Shown here: one piece after another, positions 54,616-62,403 of the stretch | Layout of the letters: each line of letters starts with the position of its first letter | Numbering within the stretch: position 1 is the first letter of the stretch | DNA from: Pseudomonadota bacterium | GTDB taxonomy: Bacteria; Pseudomonadota; Gammaproteobacteria; Xanthomonadales; SZUA-38 | Assembly (NCBI GenBank): GCA_039033415.1 | Contig: JBCCCR010000001.1 | Span: 344,718-408,717, forward strand | Reading direction: 5' to 3' | Length of the DNA: 64,000 nt | Notes under the pieces: model-generated | The model's database searches: none | Seen by the model: only the letters and a program-made list of their open reading frames with translations | What the model was told of the DNA's origin: nothing | Position numbers and translations under genes: made by a program

Positions 54616-54749
54616 AGGCCTCGGGCCGTCGCTAACCCGCTCTGCTCTCTTGATCAACAGCGCAGCCATCGATCTCGACAGCTGGCGGCCGGTCGTTCGA
54701 ATCGCGTTGCGGCGTCCATGCAAGGACGACGGGGAAAGCTACCAGACGC

Positions 54750-54778
54750 TTGACATAGCAGCCCCACCTGCCGACAAT
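54750..54778 (+). promoter_or_regulatory. Sigma-70 promoter of the tRNA-Met gene
   Basis: A consensus -35 TTGACA (54750-54755), a 17-base spacer and a -10-like GACAAT (54773-54778), followed by a GC-rich discriminator (GCGCCCCC). This is the usual form of stringently controlled stable-RNA promoters. Confidence 0.75.
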
Positions 54779-54793
54779 CTGCGCCCCCTCAGT

Positions 54794-54870
54794 GGCTATG
54801 TAGCTCAGCTGGTTAGAGCACCGCACTCATAATGCGGGGGTCGGTGGTTCAAGTCCACCCATAGCCACCA
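54794..54870 (+). tRNA. tRNA-Met (anticodon CAT), encoded CCA
   Basis: A 77-nt cloverleaf: acceptor GGCTATG paired with CATAGCC, D-loop 'AGCTCAGCTGGTTAGAGC', anticodon stem-loop with CTCATAA (anticodon CAT), T-loop 'GGTTCAAGTCC' and an encoded CCA end at 54868-54870. The acceptor and D-arm match elongator tRNA-Met rather than the initiator; tRNA-Ile2 (CAT) cannot be fully excluded. An integrase gene begins 25 bases past its end, so its 3' part is probably an integration site. Confidence 0.95.
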
Positions 54871-54894
54871 AAATTCCCCAATTTATTCAGCTGC

Positions 54895-55998
54895 TTACGT
54901 TGCGCGGGTTTCGGGCAAAGCCAATTTTCCTCCTTCAATTTGGGCCAAATTTGGGCCAGAAATGTTACGGGAATAGGCTGCGATGTGCCCTGGAGCCAAA
55001 TGGGCGTAGCGAAGCACCATGTCGATGGTGCGCCAGCCGCCCAGCTTTTGAAGCACCTCCAGCGGCGTTCCGGCCATCACATGCCAGCTTGCCCAAGTGT
55101 GTCGCAGATCGTGCCAGCAGAAATTCTCCGGATGACGCCCCGGGTGAGGTCGCAGGCCAAGAGACTTCAGAACGTTCCGCCAGGCTCGCGTGCTCACCTT
55201 GGTGACCGGCTTGCCATCCAAAACGAATACGCGCTCGGGGTGTTTTAGCCGCCAGCGATCAAGCACGTGAAGCGCCTCGTCGTTCAGCGGCACCGAGATC
55301 GCGTAGCCGGACTTGGATGCCGTCGAGCTGACCCAGGCAACCTGCCGTGACAGGTCAACGCTGTCCCAGCATAAGCCGGTGACGTTGGCCTGACGCAGGC
55401 CCGTGGCCAGAGACAACCGAGCCATGTCGGCCGTGTGATGCAGGCCTTTGTCTTCCAGTGCCTCAAGCAGTTTCCGCGCTTTCTCGGGAGTCAGCCAGCG
55501 AAACGGCTCGGCTCTTGGCCGGCTGGAGGCCAGCTTGATGTAAGGCGCCTTTTCGAGCCACGCCCATTCCCTGTCAGCCTTGCGAAGTATTGACCGGATG
55601 AGCGCCAGGTATTTGTTGACGGTTCCATCCGTCGAGCCACCCTTGGGGCCTTTGCCGGCGAACAGCGCTGTGCGTACCTGACCAATCGCATCCGGGGTTA
55701 CTTCATCAAGGTGTAAATCACCGAAGTAGCGGTGGAGCCACTTCAGTTTTGCTACATCGTCGCCGTGGGAACGCTTGTGCCGCGTCTCCTCAAGGAATCG
55801 CACAACCGCCTCCTGCCACGTATGCCGTGGGCGTTCGCCTAACTTGGCGATTCGCCACGACTGGGCTTTGATTTGGTCGGCGAGTTCCATTGCTTGTTTG
55901 TGGTTCGTAGTCCCAAGGCTCTGATGTAGGCGTCGGTGGTCCGGCGTCGTGAACCGGATCCACCAGGTGCCGCGTTTACCACGTTGGTAGATTTGCAT
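54895..55998 (-). CDS. Tyrosine integrase at the tRNA-Met junction
   Basis: 367 residues. An N-terminal arm-binding region (1-60), a SAM-like core-binding domain (about 60-145) and the catalytic domain with Arg202 ('TGLRQANV'), Lys229, His296 and Arg299 ('HDLRHTWASW'), Trp322 ('KLGGW') and nucleophile Tyr331 ('VLRYAHLAP'). All catalytic residues are present. It lies directly beside the tRNA 3' end, the normal position for the integrase of a tRNA-targeted element. Confidence 0.95.
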   Translation of the reverse strand: MQIYQRGKRGTWWIRFTTPDHRRLHQSLGTTNHKQAMELADQIKAQSWRIAKLGERPRHTWQEAVVRFLEETRHKRSHGDDVAKLKWLHRYFGDLHLDEVTPDAIGQVRTALFAGKGPKGGSTDGTVNKYLALIRSILRKADREWAWLEKAPYIKLASSRPRAEPFRWLTPEKARKLLEALEDKGLHHTADMARLSLATGLRQANVTGLCWDSVDLSRQVAWVSSTASKSGYAISVPLNDEALHVLDRWRLKHPERVFVLDGKPVTKVSTRAWRNVLKSLGLRPHPGRHPENFCWHDLRHTWASWHVMAGTPLEVLQKLGGWRTIDMVLRYAHLAPGHIAAYSRNISGPNLAQIEGGKLALPETRAT

Positions 55999-56228
55999 GA
56001 ATGCAGTCTCCTTCCTGATAGGTGCGGCGACCGCTCAGGACCAGTATAGCCCCGCACATAGTTGAGGACGTCAGTCCGGAGGAATACCCAGGACCGGCCG
56101 ACTCGGCGATCCGGGAGTTCGCCTGCGCGCGCTCGGCGTTTGACCGTTTCAGCGCAGCAGTGAAGAAGGCGAGCAGCTTCGGTCGTGCCGATCGTTGGGG
56201 GCTCATCGAGGGGCTTGTTATCGGCCAA
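55839..56228 (-). CDS. Excisionase/AlpA-like small HTH protein overlapping the integrase
   Basis: The segment 'TIGTTEAARLLHCCAETVKRRARAGELPDRRVGRSWVFLRTDVLNYV' region (about 12-58) is a MerR/excisionase-type helix-turn-helix with wing; it is quoted in pieces elsewhere for length. A TTG at 56228 that overlaps the stop of the second recombinase gives 129 residues. The frame does not stop before the integrase start but runs on 160 bases into it, and residues after about 65 look like out-of-frame integrase DNA. Either the gene ends in this run-on or a stop has been lost. Likely role: directing excision. Confidence 0.55.
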   Translation of the reverse strand: MADNKPLDEPPTIGTTEAARLLHCCAETVKRRARAGELPDRRVGRSWVFLRTDVLNYVRGYTGPERSPHLSGRRLHSCKSTNVVNAAPGGSGSRRRTTDAYIRALGLRTTNKQWNSPTKSKPSRGESPS

Positions 56229-57084
56229 GGTAAGTTGCCGTGATCTGCTCGCGGGAGTGGCCCAGTTCAGTGCTGATCTGGAGGCGCGCTTCCCGGTCAG
56301 CGGCTTTTTCCTGAGCGGTGAATTCCTTGCAGCATTTGCCGCCTGCTGCTGGCGCATCTCGTCCCGTCAGATCCCGATAGCGGCGTTGCGCATAGCCATG
56401 CCGCAGACCATGGAGTTTCGTGAGACCGGCCTTGGCCGTCTGCCGCTCGTAGCGGTGAAGCTGATCCACGTATCGGCGATCAGCCGGAATCACGGCGCCA
56501 GACCCGGCGAGCGCTTTTGCGTCCTGAAGCAATTCACGCTGGGCATCGCTTGTGATCGGAATTGCCCGAGGCCGTCCGCCTTTCGTCCAGCTTCCCTTGA
56601 GAACGATCTCGTTCTCCCGGATGGCATAGTCGGGCCGGAACTTGATAGATTCCTCTCGCCTTAAGCCGAATGCCTCCTGCAAGCGAACGCTCATACGGAC
56701 GTACGGATCTGTGATCTTGACCAGCCGCTCCTGATTCAGGAATTTGGCCTTCGACTCGTTGGAGACAAATTGCCTCGATCCGATCCCGTAGGCGTCATTC
56801 GACCTGGCGACTACGCTCCGTTTGTTCACCTTCTCCGCCCACCAGCGCAAGGCTGAAAGACGGTTCTTGGTGGTGCCAATGCTGACGTCCTGTTCCTTCC
56901 ACAGCGAAACCAGCGCCTGGACATGTTTCGGCCTTAGGGAACTGGCCCGCATTCGCCGGTAGCCCAGTTCATGGAGCTGATTTGCCATCAGATCCAAAAG
57001 GCGAGATCGACTGGCTTGTGTTGAATAGCCCCCGTCCCGGTTGTTCCGGCACAGGTTCTTCAGCTGATAGTTCAGGTCTTTCAT
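56218..57084 (-). CDS. Second tyrosine recombinase (phage-integrase N / Integrase_1 type)
   Basis: 288 residues, a different lineage from the neighbouring integrase: N-terminal domain 'LNYQLKNLCRNNRDGGYSTQ' and catalytic domain with Arg142, Lys168 ('SWTKGGRPR'), His225 and Arg228 ('HGLRHGYAQ'), His276 ('ELGHSRE') and Tyr285 ('TATYLGR'). This matches the PF12834/PF12835 recombinases found on integrative and conjugative elements. The catalytic set is complete, but the protein ends three residues after the nucleophile tyrosine. Confidence 0.85.
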   Translation of the reverse strand: MKDLNYQLKNLCRNNRDGGYSTQASRSRLLDLMANQLHELGYRRMRASSLRPKHVQALVSLWKEQDVSIGTTKNRLSALRWWAEKVNKRSVVARSNDAYGIGSRQFVSNESKAKFLNQERLVKITDPYVRMSVRLQEAFGLRREESIKFRPDYAIRENEIVLKGSWTKGGRPRAIPITSDAQRELLQDAKALAGSGAVIPADRRYVDQLHRYERQTAKAGLTKLHGLRHGYAQRRYRDLTGRDAPAAGGKCCKEFTAQEKAADREARLQISTELGHSREQITATYLGR

Positions 57085-57737
57085 GGTGCATTTCTCAGTC
57101 GGTTAGTTTTGGTGACCAGCACGTGCCGTTTGAAAACACGTGGTCCGACAAGTCGGCAAGGGTCATTGGGACACCAGTCCCCAGGCCTGAAGCCTGCAAA
57201 TCAGGTTCAGCGACGGTCCTTTGTGAAGGACGCAGCGCTGACCATCAGCTAGCCAGTAGCTGGCCGGAGACGACGTAGGTCGTCGAATTGAGAAATGGCT
57301 CCGAGGAGAAGGACAAAAATCGTCGCTACTGTCGGAGCGAATTGGAATAGCACCGGAGCGCTATAGGGATCGCCCACCCGTGAGGGTTGATCCCGATGGG
57401 TTACCACTCAGCCGGAGTGGTCACGGTTTGAAAGTTGAATATACGCCCGCCCCAGCTCCTTGTCATTTCGCAGGCTGCTAAAAAGGCCCGCATAATTCGT
57501 GCGGCACTTCCGCAAAGTGGGTCGGAAGCCTCGTGATTGCTGGGCTCGTGGACCGCGTCACTACACGCTGTGCTGGTAGTGACACGGGCCGAAATCATGG
57601 TTGAGGCACAGCCGCGCATAAGCAGCGGCAGTGCACGAGCGACCCGGAGCGTTGACTATGCCTCATAACTTGTGATGCCTTACGAGGGCTAGTCGGCGAC
57701 GCAAAAGCGACGGGTCGAATACTGGTTGACGACACCT
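57085..57737. other. Gene-free 650-bp interval packed with inverted repeats
   Basis: No convincing coding region. It contains a series of perfect short stems: 57168-57181, 57216-57231, 57253-57263, 57269-57284, 57366-57394, 57403-57421, 57507-57528 and an 8-bp stem at 57557-57583, plus CACGTG repeats at 57119-57142 next to the recombinase start. It may encode a structured RNA, or be a recombinase/accessory protein binding region or an origin of transfer. I cannot decide between these from sequence. Confidence 0.55.
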
Positions 57738-58253
57738 CTAACGTCGCAACGAATTTACCGCCGTGCGTCGTGCTGAAGCATGCTCTCTCAGCAGATCCCT
57801 GAACTCGCTCATATCTCCTCCAGACAGCACGCGATCAGCTTCTGTCTCAGTCGTTTTTATGACCATATCCAAAGTCTTGTTCAGTTCGCGGGCATCCCGA
57901 GAGGTCAGCGTTACGTTCTGAAAGTCGTTATCGGGATTTATGCCGAACTGCTTGAGGATCCGCGTCTGTTGAGAAAGGTTTTCGGATAGGATTCGTTCAA
58001 TTGCAACAGCTTGGCTTCGATTCAAGTCCACATTGACCTGTAGCTGGTTTACGAAATCAGCCGACCTGGGAAGAAGTGTCGAGCGGTAGACGACCGCGCC
58101 TCGACGCGGAGGAGGAGGTGGTTGCCCAAATGCTGCTGGTATTCGGATTGCCAGGAAAGTGGCGCAGAGTAACGCCGTCAGCGCCCGGCGCCTGTTTTGA
58201 TTGCGAGAAAACGTTTGGTCTTTCTCTTCGGTGAGGGCATCAAGGTCATTCAT
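57738..58253 (-). CDS. Exported hypothetical protein, possibly Spy/CpxP-like
   Basis: 171 residues from the ATG at 58253. After a basic N-terminus comes a signal-like segment ('ALTALLCATFLAIRIPAAFG'), a proline run and an alpha-helical charged body with 'VDLNRSQAVAIERILSENLSQQ', a spacing that recalls the LTxxQ motif of Spy/CpxP periplasmic chaperones. The similarity is weak. It may be the last gene of the minus-strand cluster that starts with the SnoaL-like gene. Confidence 0.5.
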   Translation of the reverse strand: MNDLDALTEEKDQTFSRNQNRRRALTALLCATFLAIRIPAAFGQPPPPPRRGAVVYRSTLLPRSADFVNQLQVNVDLNRSQAVAIERILSENLSQQTRILKQFGINPDNDFQNVTLTSRDARELNKTLDMVIKTTETEADRVLSGGDMSEFRDLLREHASARRTAVNSLRR

Positions 58254-58410
58254 CGGCTTTCCATCACACGGCACACATTGGGTGTTTGGAAGGACCGATC
58301 GTGCCATTGGCTGGCACTTCTGGTCCGGGATACGCTCTTGTCTGCCAGATCAGTGGCGACACTCCGAGGCTTTTAGTGAATGCCTGGATCAAACCCGCTG
58401 CGGTAGAAAA

Positions 58411-59496
58411 TTATCGCTTCTCGGGGTAAATGAAGTTGGCAGGCTCAAAGGAGACTGGTGTTGGCCTGTCTCGGTTCCTTTTTTCAAACAGTTGATGGGC
58501 CACTCTTGAAACGAGGTTGGGATCCTCAGTATGGATAAAGTGGTTGGCGTCAACCAATACAACGCGGCCGTTAGGGATTAGCTCTGCTGAGCGGTAGTAC
58601 TCTTCAGCATGCTGACCCGGGTCGCGGACGCCTTGCAATAGAACCACTGGCATAGTCATTTTTGGAATTGTGTACTTGGTACGAAATTCTTGTTCGATTT
58701 CGAAACTTGTGCCCTGAAAGGTTTGCGCAGCCGCTTCCGGAGTCCCCGCAAATTGAAACTCCCATTCAAGGCGAGCAAGTTCCGACTCTGGCACCTGCAC
58801 AGAAACGTAGGGGCTATCATAGATACCCCGGACAACGTTGCCACGCTGCCAATTTGCGGTCGCCATCGCGGAATGCGCAGGCCTTGGCAAGCCGTGTGGT
58901 TGGTCAAACGATTGCTGCATACGAAGAAATGCTCGAATCCGTTTGTTCATTCCAGCGGTGGCGACCAAATGGTCACTGATCACGCTTCCTCGGTCGTGCG
59001 TAATCAAATTGAAGGTTTGAACGCCGATCTTGTCGAGAAGGGCAATCAGGCTGGATGAGACTCCGGCATAAGTCAGATCTAGCGCGAGGTTTTTGTCGGA
59101 CTGCCCATACCCCAATGTATCCACGGCAATGACGTAGTAGCGGTCTGCCATACGCGACATGACTTTGCTAAACGCGTACCAAGTGTCGGGGTGGCCGTGA
59201 ATCATCAGAACAACGTCGTTTGCGGGGTCACCTGCAGTCACGAAATGCCAGGTTGCGTCGTTGGCAGTGACAAACCAGTGGACGCCAAACGCGCCATCGC
59301 CGATGTACTCGATTTCCGCGTGCCTATTCACTGTCCCTTCAGGCGGGCGCGTCGCCGGATAACGGCCGACATCGCTCACAAACACCGGGTATGGATACGG
59401 TTCGTAGGAGTACTCTGACCACGCCGCTGCCGCCTCGACTTCTGCTAGGGCTGGCGCGCACAGGCTTACGTACAGCAACAACACCGGGATTCTCAT
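58411..59496 (-). CDS. Exported alpha/beta hydrolase with Asp nucleophile (haloalkane dehalogenase/epoxide hydrolase type)
   Basis: 361 residues from the ATG at 59496, with a signal peptide ('MRIPVLLLYVSLCAPALAE'). The oxyanion motif is 'IHGHPDTW' (99-106) and the nucleophile elbow is 'LITHDRGSV', placing Asp168 where lipases have Ser; the late His319 is in 'DANHFIHTEDP'. Asp-nucleophile enzymes of this fold open epoxides or cleave carbon-halogen bonds. Dehalogenases are normally cytoplasmic, so an exported form is notable. It follows the AhpD-fold gene by 85 bases. Confidence 0.85.
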   Translation of the reverse strand: MRIPVLLLYVSLCAPALAEVEAAAAWSEYSYEPYPYPVFVSDVGRYPATRPPEGTVNRHAEIEYIGDGAFGVHWFVTANDATWHFVTAGDPANDVVLMIHGHPDTWYAFSKVMSRMADRYYVIAVDTLGYGQSDKNLALDLTYAGVSSSLIALLDKIGVQTFNLITHDRGSVISDHLVATAGMNKRIRAFLRMQQSFDQPHGLPRPAHSAMATANWQRGNVVRGIYDSPYVSVQVPESELARLEWEFQFAGTPEAAAQTFQGTSFEIEQEFRTKYTIPKMTMPVVLLQGVRDPGQHAEEYYRSAELIPNGRVVLVDANHFIHTEDPNLVSRVAHQLFEKRNRDRPTPVSFEPANFIYPEKR

Positions 59497-59581
59497 ACTT
59501 TGGGGTAGCGACAAACCGGTTGTCGATGAAATGGGACTCGGGGTGTACGGCGCCATCTGCTTACTCATATCGGTGATCAAC

Positions 59582-61477
59582 CTACCGCTTGAGATTGCGG
59601 GGGTCCAGCGGGTTGGTGCCTGCTTCGGCTTCATCGGGATCGCTGATGCCATCGCCATCGGAATCCGCCTTGTACGGGAATGTGCCTGCCGTTAGCTCGC
59701 GGGAGTTTGAGATACCGTCGCCGTCGATATCGCTGTCATTCGAATCATCGATACCATCGCCATCCGTGTCCGCCCAGCGGCTTGAGTCGTTTGGAAACCC
59801 GTCGAATCCGTCTTCGACACCGTCACGGTCAGAGTCGACACCTAGCGGGACCGTGATGTCGAGCCACTCGCTGATCGCATCGGTTTCGACGCCCGACGCC
59901 AAGTCCGCAAAGACAACCCCATAGTATTGACTCATGTGATAGGGGCGCTGCTCATTCGGCAAGCCGATATGCACGCCAGGATTCCATCCTGCTGGACCGA
60001 GATGTTTGATAGTCCAGGACATGCTGTTTTGATCGGTTACGGTGCCTTGTGACTGCATCACCGTGGACAACCAGGGGGTTAACACGAGCGTCGAGATAAT
60101 CTCTTGGATTTCCCGATCGGAATAGTGACGCCTCAGTTCTTCGATATGCGCCGCTGTGGTTCTGGTAGGCAGCGTGCCCGCGTCGCGCGCCAGACGAAAC
60201 GCTGCCTTGTCCGCGTCAGTTAGGTGGTCGGCGCGCTCGAAGTCCATCAACGAACGAATTTTGTCGACAACCACAGGCATTTCGACTGGAGGAACCTTGT
60301 CGTAAAGAAACTCATCTTCCATTTCTTGGAAGGTTCCGAAAGCACCGTGAGCCTGGCAATGAACACACCCACTTGCCAGTTGATACACAAAAAAGAGTTC
60401 CCACTTCCGTTGCAGTGATACGGCACGATCACGCTGCAACGTGTACGCGTCCATGCCAAGGGTGCCGAGGCTGCTCTTTCGGCTCCAAGAGTTATCAAGT
60501 TTGTGTCTTTCGCTGTAGGGAAATTTCGTTTCGGGGACGGCTGCAGGCGTGAAGTAAGGATAGTCGTAGGCGGCTACATTGAACTTCGGCGTTTCTTTCG
60601 AGGGCAGGTTCGACGCTTTTGCCTTTGGATCCTCCCAACGAAGGTATTCAGCTGGGTAAAAGTCGAACGGCTCCTCAATACCGTCCTGATCCCCATCGAA
60701 GGTTAAGGTCGAAATGCCATATCCGGTGATCTGGTTAAGATAATCCGTGCGAAGGCGTGGAGCTCTTGCGGTCAGATCGCCTGCTTTCCAATCCGCGACA
60801 AACTCGTTGTGGAGAGACGAAAGTAACTTCCCAACAAAAGGGCTCTTCCGCTGCTCTTCTTTGGTGCTCGCATTGTGTCCAGCAGCCCAACCCACATTCC
60901 TTAGATTCGTCTCGGCCCAGTCTAGAGTCTCCTGATCCGTTGCGATCGGCAAAATTTGATCATGGGTTGCCATCGCCGCATTGATGCCCGTCAACTCGAA
61001 AAGCTCGACGATTTGCCGGTCCGCAAATTGTTTCCGCAAGGCAGCGTGGGTGTCTGCAGTTACGCGAGCCGGTAGCCTTGCCGCCAAATCGAGATATTCG
61101 AATGCGGCACGAGTGCGGTCATCCTTGATCGACGCGACATAGCCCGTCGACCAGATCTCTTCAATCTCATCCTGCGCTGTACCCAGCAACGCCAACTGAT
61201 AAGCACTACGGGCCTGGTGATGATTGCTGCCAGCTCGGATCATCTGGTAGAGCGTCAGCTTCCATTTGGTTTCGGCATCGAACATCGCATCGTTGTGAAT
61301 CATCGCGTCAGCGATCAATAGGTTTTCGTAAAAATCCCTAAGATTGCTGATATCGATCTTCTGGCGGTCGTAGTATTTCAGCCTGGCGTCTTCCTCAGGC
61401 GGTCGAGGGGATTGAGCGAGCGAAACGAATGATTGGAGGATGAGGCATAGGGCAAAGAGTAGTGGAGAAACTTTCAT
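59582..61477 (-). CDS. Exported duplicated AhpD/CMD-fold protein with thrombospondin-type-3 calcium repeats
   Basis: 631 residues with a signal peptide ('LLFALCLILQSFVSLAQ'). Two AhpD/carboxymuconolactone-decarboxylase-like halves (about 60-200 and 345-510): the second has the redox motif CxxCxxH ('GCVHCQAHGA', Cys371, Cys374, His377); the first reads 'GSNHHQARSA' at the same place, so both Cys are lost. Both halves end alike ('LRNVGWAAGHN' and 'LGPAGWNPGVH'). DxDxDG calcium-binding loops occur between the halves (about 260-268) and at the C-terminus (about 547-620). The start lies 2 bases after the SnoaL-like stop, so they are cotranscribed. Confidence 0.75.
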   Translation of the reverse strand: MKVSPLLFALCLILQSFVSLAQSPRPPEEDARLKYYDRQKIDISNLRDFYENLLIADAMIHNDAMFDAETKWKLTLYQMIRAGSNHHQARSAYQLALLGTAQDEIEEIWSTGYVASIKDDRTRAAFEYLDLAARLPARVTADTHAALRKQFADRQIVELFELTGINAAMATHDQILPIATDQETLDWAETNLRNVGWAAGHNASTKEEQRKSPFVGKLLSSLHNEFVADWKAGDLTARAPRLRTDYLNQITGYGISTLTFDGDQDGIEEPFDFYPAEYLRWEDPKAKASNLPSKETPKFNVAAYDYPYFTPAAVPETKFPYSERHKLDNSWSRKSSLGTLGMDAYTLQRDRAVSLQRKWELFFVYQLASGCVHCQAHGAFGTFQEMEDEFLYDKVPPVEMPVVVDKIRSLMDFERADHLTDADKAAFRLARDAGTLPTRTTAAHIEELRRHYSDREIQEIISTLVLTPWLSTVMQSQGTVTDQNSMSWTIKHLGPAGWNPGVHIGLPNEQRPYHMSQYYGVVFADLASGVETDAISEWLDITVPLGVDSDRDGVEDGFDGFPNDSSRWADTDGDGIDDSNDSDIDGDGISNSRELTAGTFPYKADSDGDGISDPDEAEAGTNPLDPRNLKR

Positions 61478-61479
61478 CT

Positions 61480-62076
61480 TTACTTCTCCGCGTCAAAAAT
61501 CTTCACGAACATGCCGTTCTCATTGGCAGAGTAAGTTGGGACTTGCTGAAGCACATCCCAGTGCTCTTCGATCCGGCCATCGGCGCCGAAGTAGTACATG
61601 TCGACGGCAGCTGTGCCAAGGTCATCAGGCTCCGCATTGTCAACATTACGAAAATTGACGTGGGCCATAGCCCAGTCGCCGACAACGATCACCTTATGGA
61701 CGTCGATTTTGACGTCGTACTGGGCCACCGATGAAGCAAACAGCATCGCAATAGGGTTACGACCATTGGGCACGCTAGTGCTGTGCTGAATGTAGGTGTC
61801 GGACATGAATTCCTTCATCGTCTCCCCGGAAGGGTTGGTGGCAAAAACCTCGTATAGCCTGATAATTTTTTCAGCGATCGGCCGATCTGATTCAGAGCCC
61901 AGGATAATGTGCGTTTCGAATTCTGCTGGAACGACATTCCGTCTATCTACTTGCTGATCCTGCGACTTGCTTGGCGGCGCGAACGGATCTCCTTCGCCCT
62001 GCGCGCTTACACAAGCCGGCCAAGTGAGGATGCACGTCACCCATACAGTCAAAGGACTCATTGCGGTTGGTTTCAT
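61480..62076 (-). CDS. Exported SnoaL/NTF2-like protein
   Basis: 198 residues from the ATG at 62076; N-terminal signal 'MSPLTVWVTCILTWPACVSA'. The mature part has the cone-shaped NTF2 pattern: 'IIRLYEVFATNPSGETMKEFMSDTYIQHSTSVPNG' region, 'HKVIVVGDWAMAHVNFR' and 'AAVDMYYFGADGRIEEHWDV', as in SnoaL-like and ketosteroid-isomerase-like proteins. The substrate is unknown. It is the first gene of the island's minus-strand cluster and is divergent from a LysR regulator. Confidence 0.8.
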   Translation of the reverse strand: MKPTAMSPLTVWVTCILTWPACVSAQGEGDPFAPPSKSQDQQVDRRNVVPAEFETHIILGSESDRPIAEKIIRLYEVFATNPSGETMKEFMSDTYIQHSTSVPNGRNPIAMLFASSVAQYDVKIDVHKVIVVGDWAMAHVNFRNVDNAEPDDLGTAAVDMYYFGADGRIEEHWDVLQQVPTYSANENGMFVKIFDAEK

Positions 62077-62403
62077 GCCACTTTCCCTACTGTGTTGTTG
62101 ATTGGCCGAGCGGTATTGCGCGACGATTTTGGCAATCCAAGGTCTTCCAAGTATGGGCTCAATTTGCCCGTACCGATTGGAGGCTGGCACTCTCTATATG
62201 TAGACGGAAACAACCGCACCGTACCCCGGGTTTGCTCTTTGATGCTTGTTTGCCGCCACTAATGGCTCGCCGTTTCGACTCAGACTTCTGCTTCCAAAAG
62301 TACCCACATCGAAACGATTGGCAACTCTGTCGAGCTATCATGGGCTGCGCGCAAATTGTGCATGTCTCGACTGACCATCGCTCTATACTCTACGCTCTAA
62401 CAG
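62077..62403. promoter_or_regulatory. Divergent regulatory gap between SnoaL-like gene and LysR gene
   Basis: 327 bases without a credible gene. It must hold both promoters and the LysR operator. A near-palindrome TGCGCGCAAATTGTGCA at 62346-62362, 42 bases before the regulator ATG, is a candidate LysR site for autoregulation and control of the divergent cluster. Confidence 0.45.

Noticed and set aside
57401..57619. A 72-codon minus-strand frame in the hairpin-rich interval
   Set aside because: It runs through several of the perfect stems and has no protein-like pattern.
57085..57737. Group I or group II intron, or integron attC array
   Set aside because: No group I core, no recognisable group II domain V hairpin, and no RYYYAAC/GTTRRRY ends were found.
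58021..58031. TTCAAGTCCAC, an 11-base match to the tRNA-Met T-arm, as a possible attR
   Set aside because: It is inside a coding region, short, and lacks the flanking CACCCATAGCC of the tRNA end.
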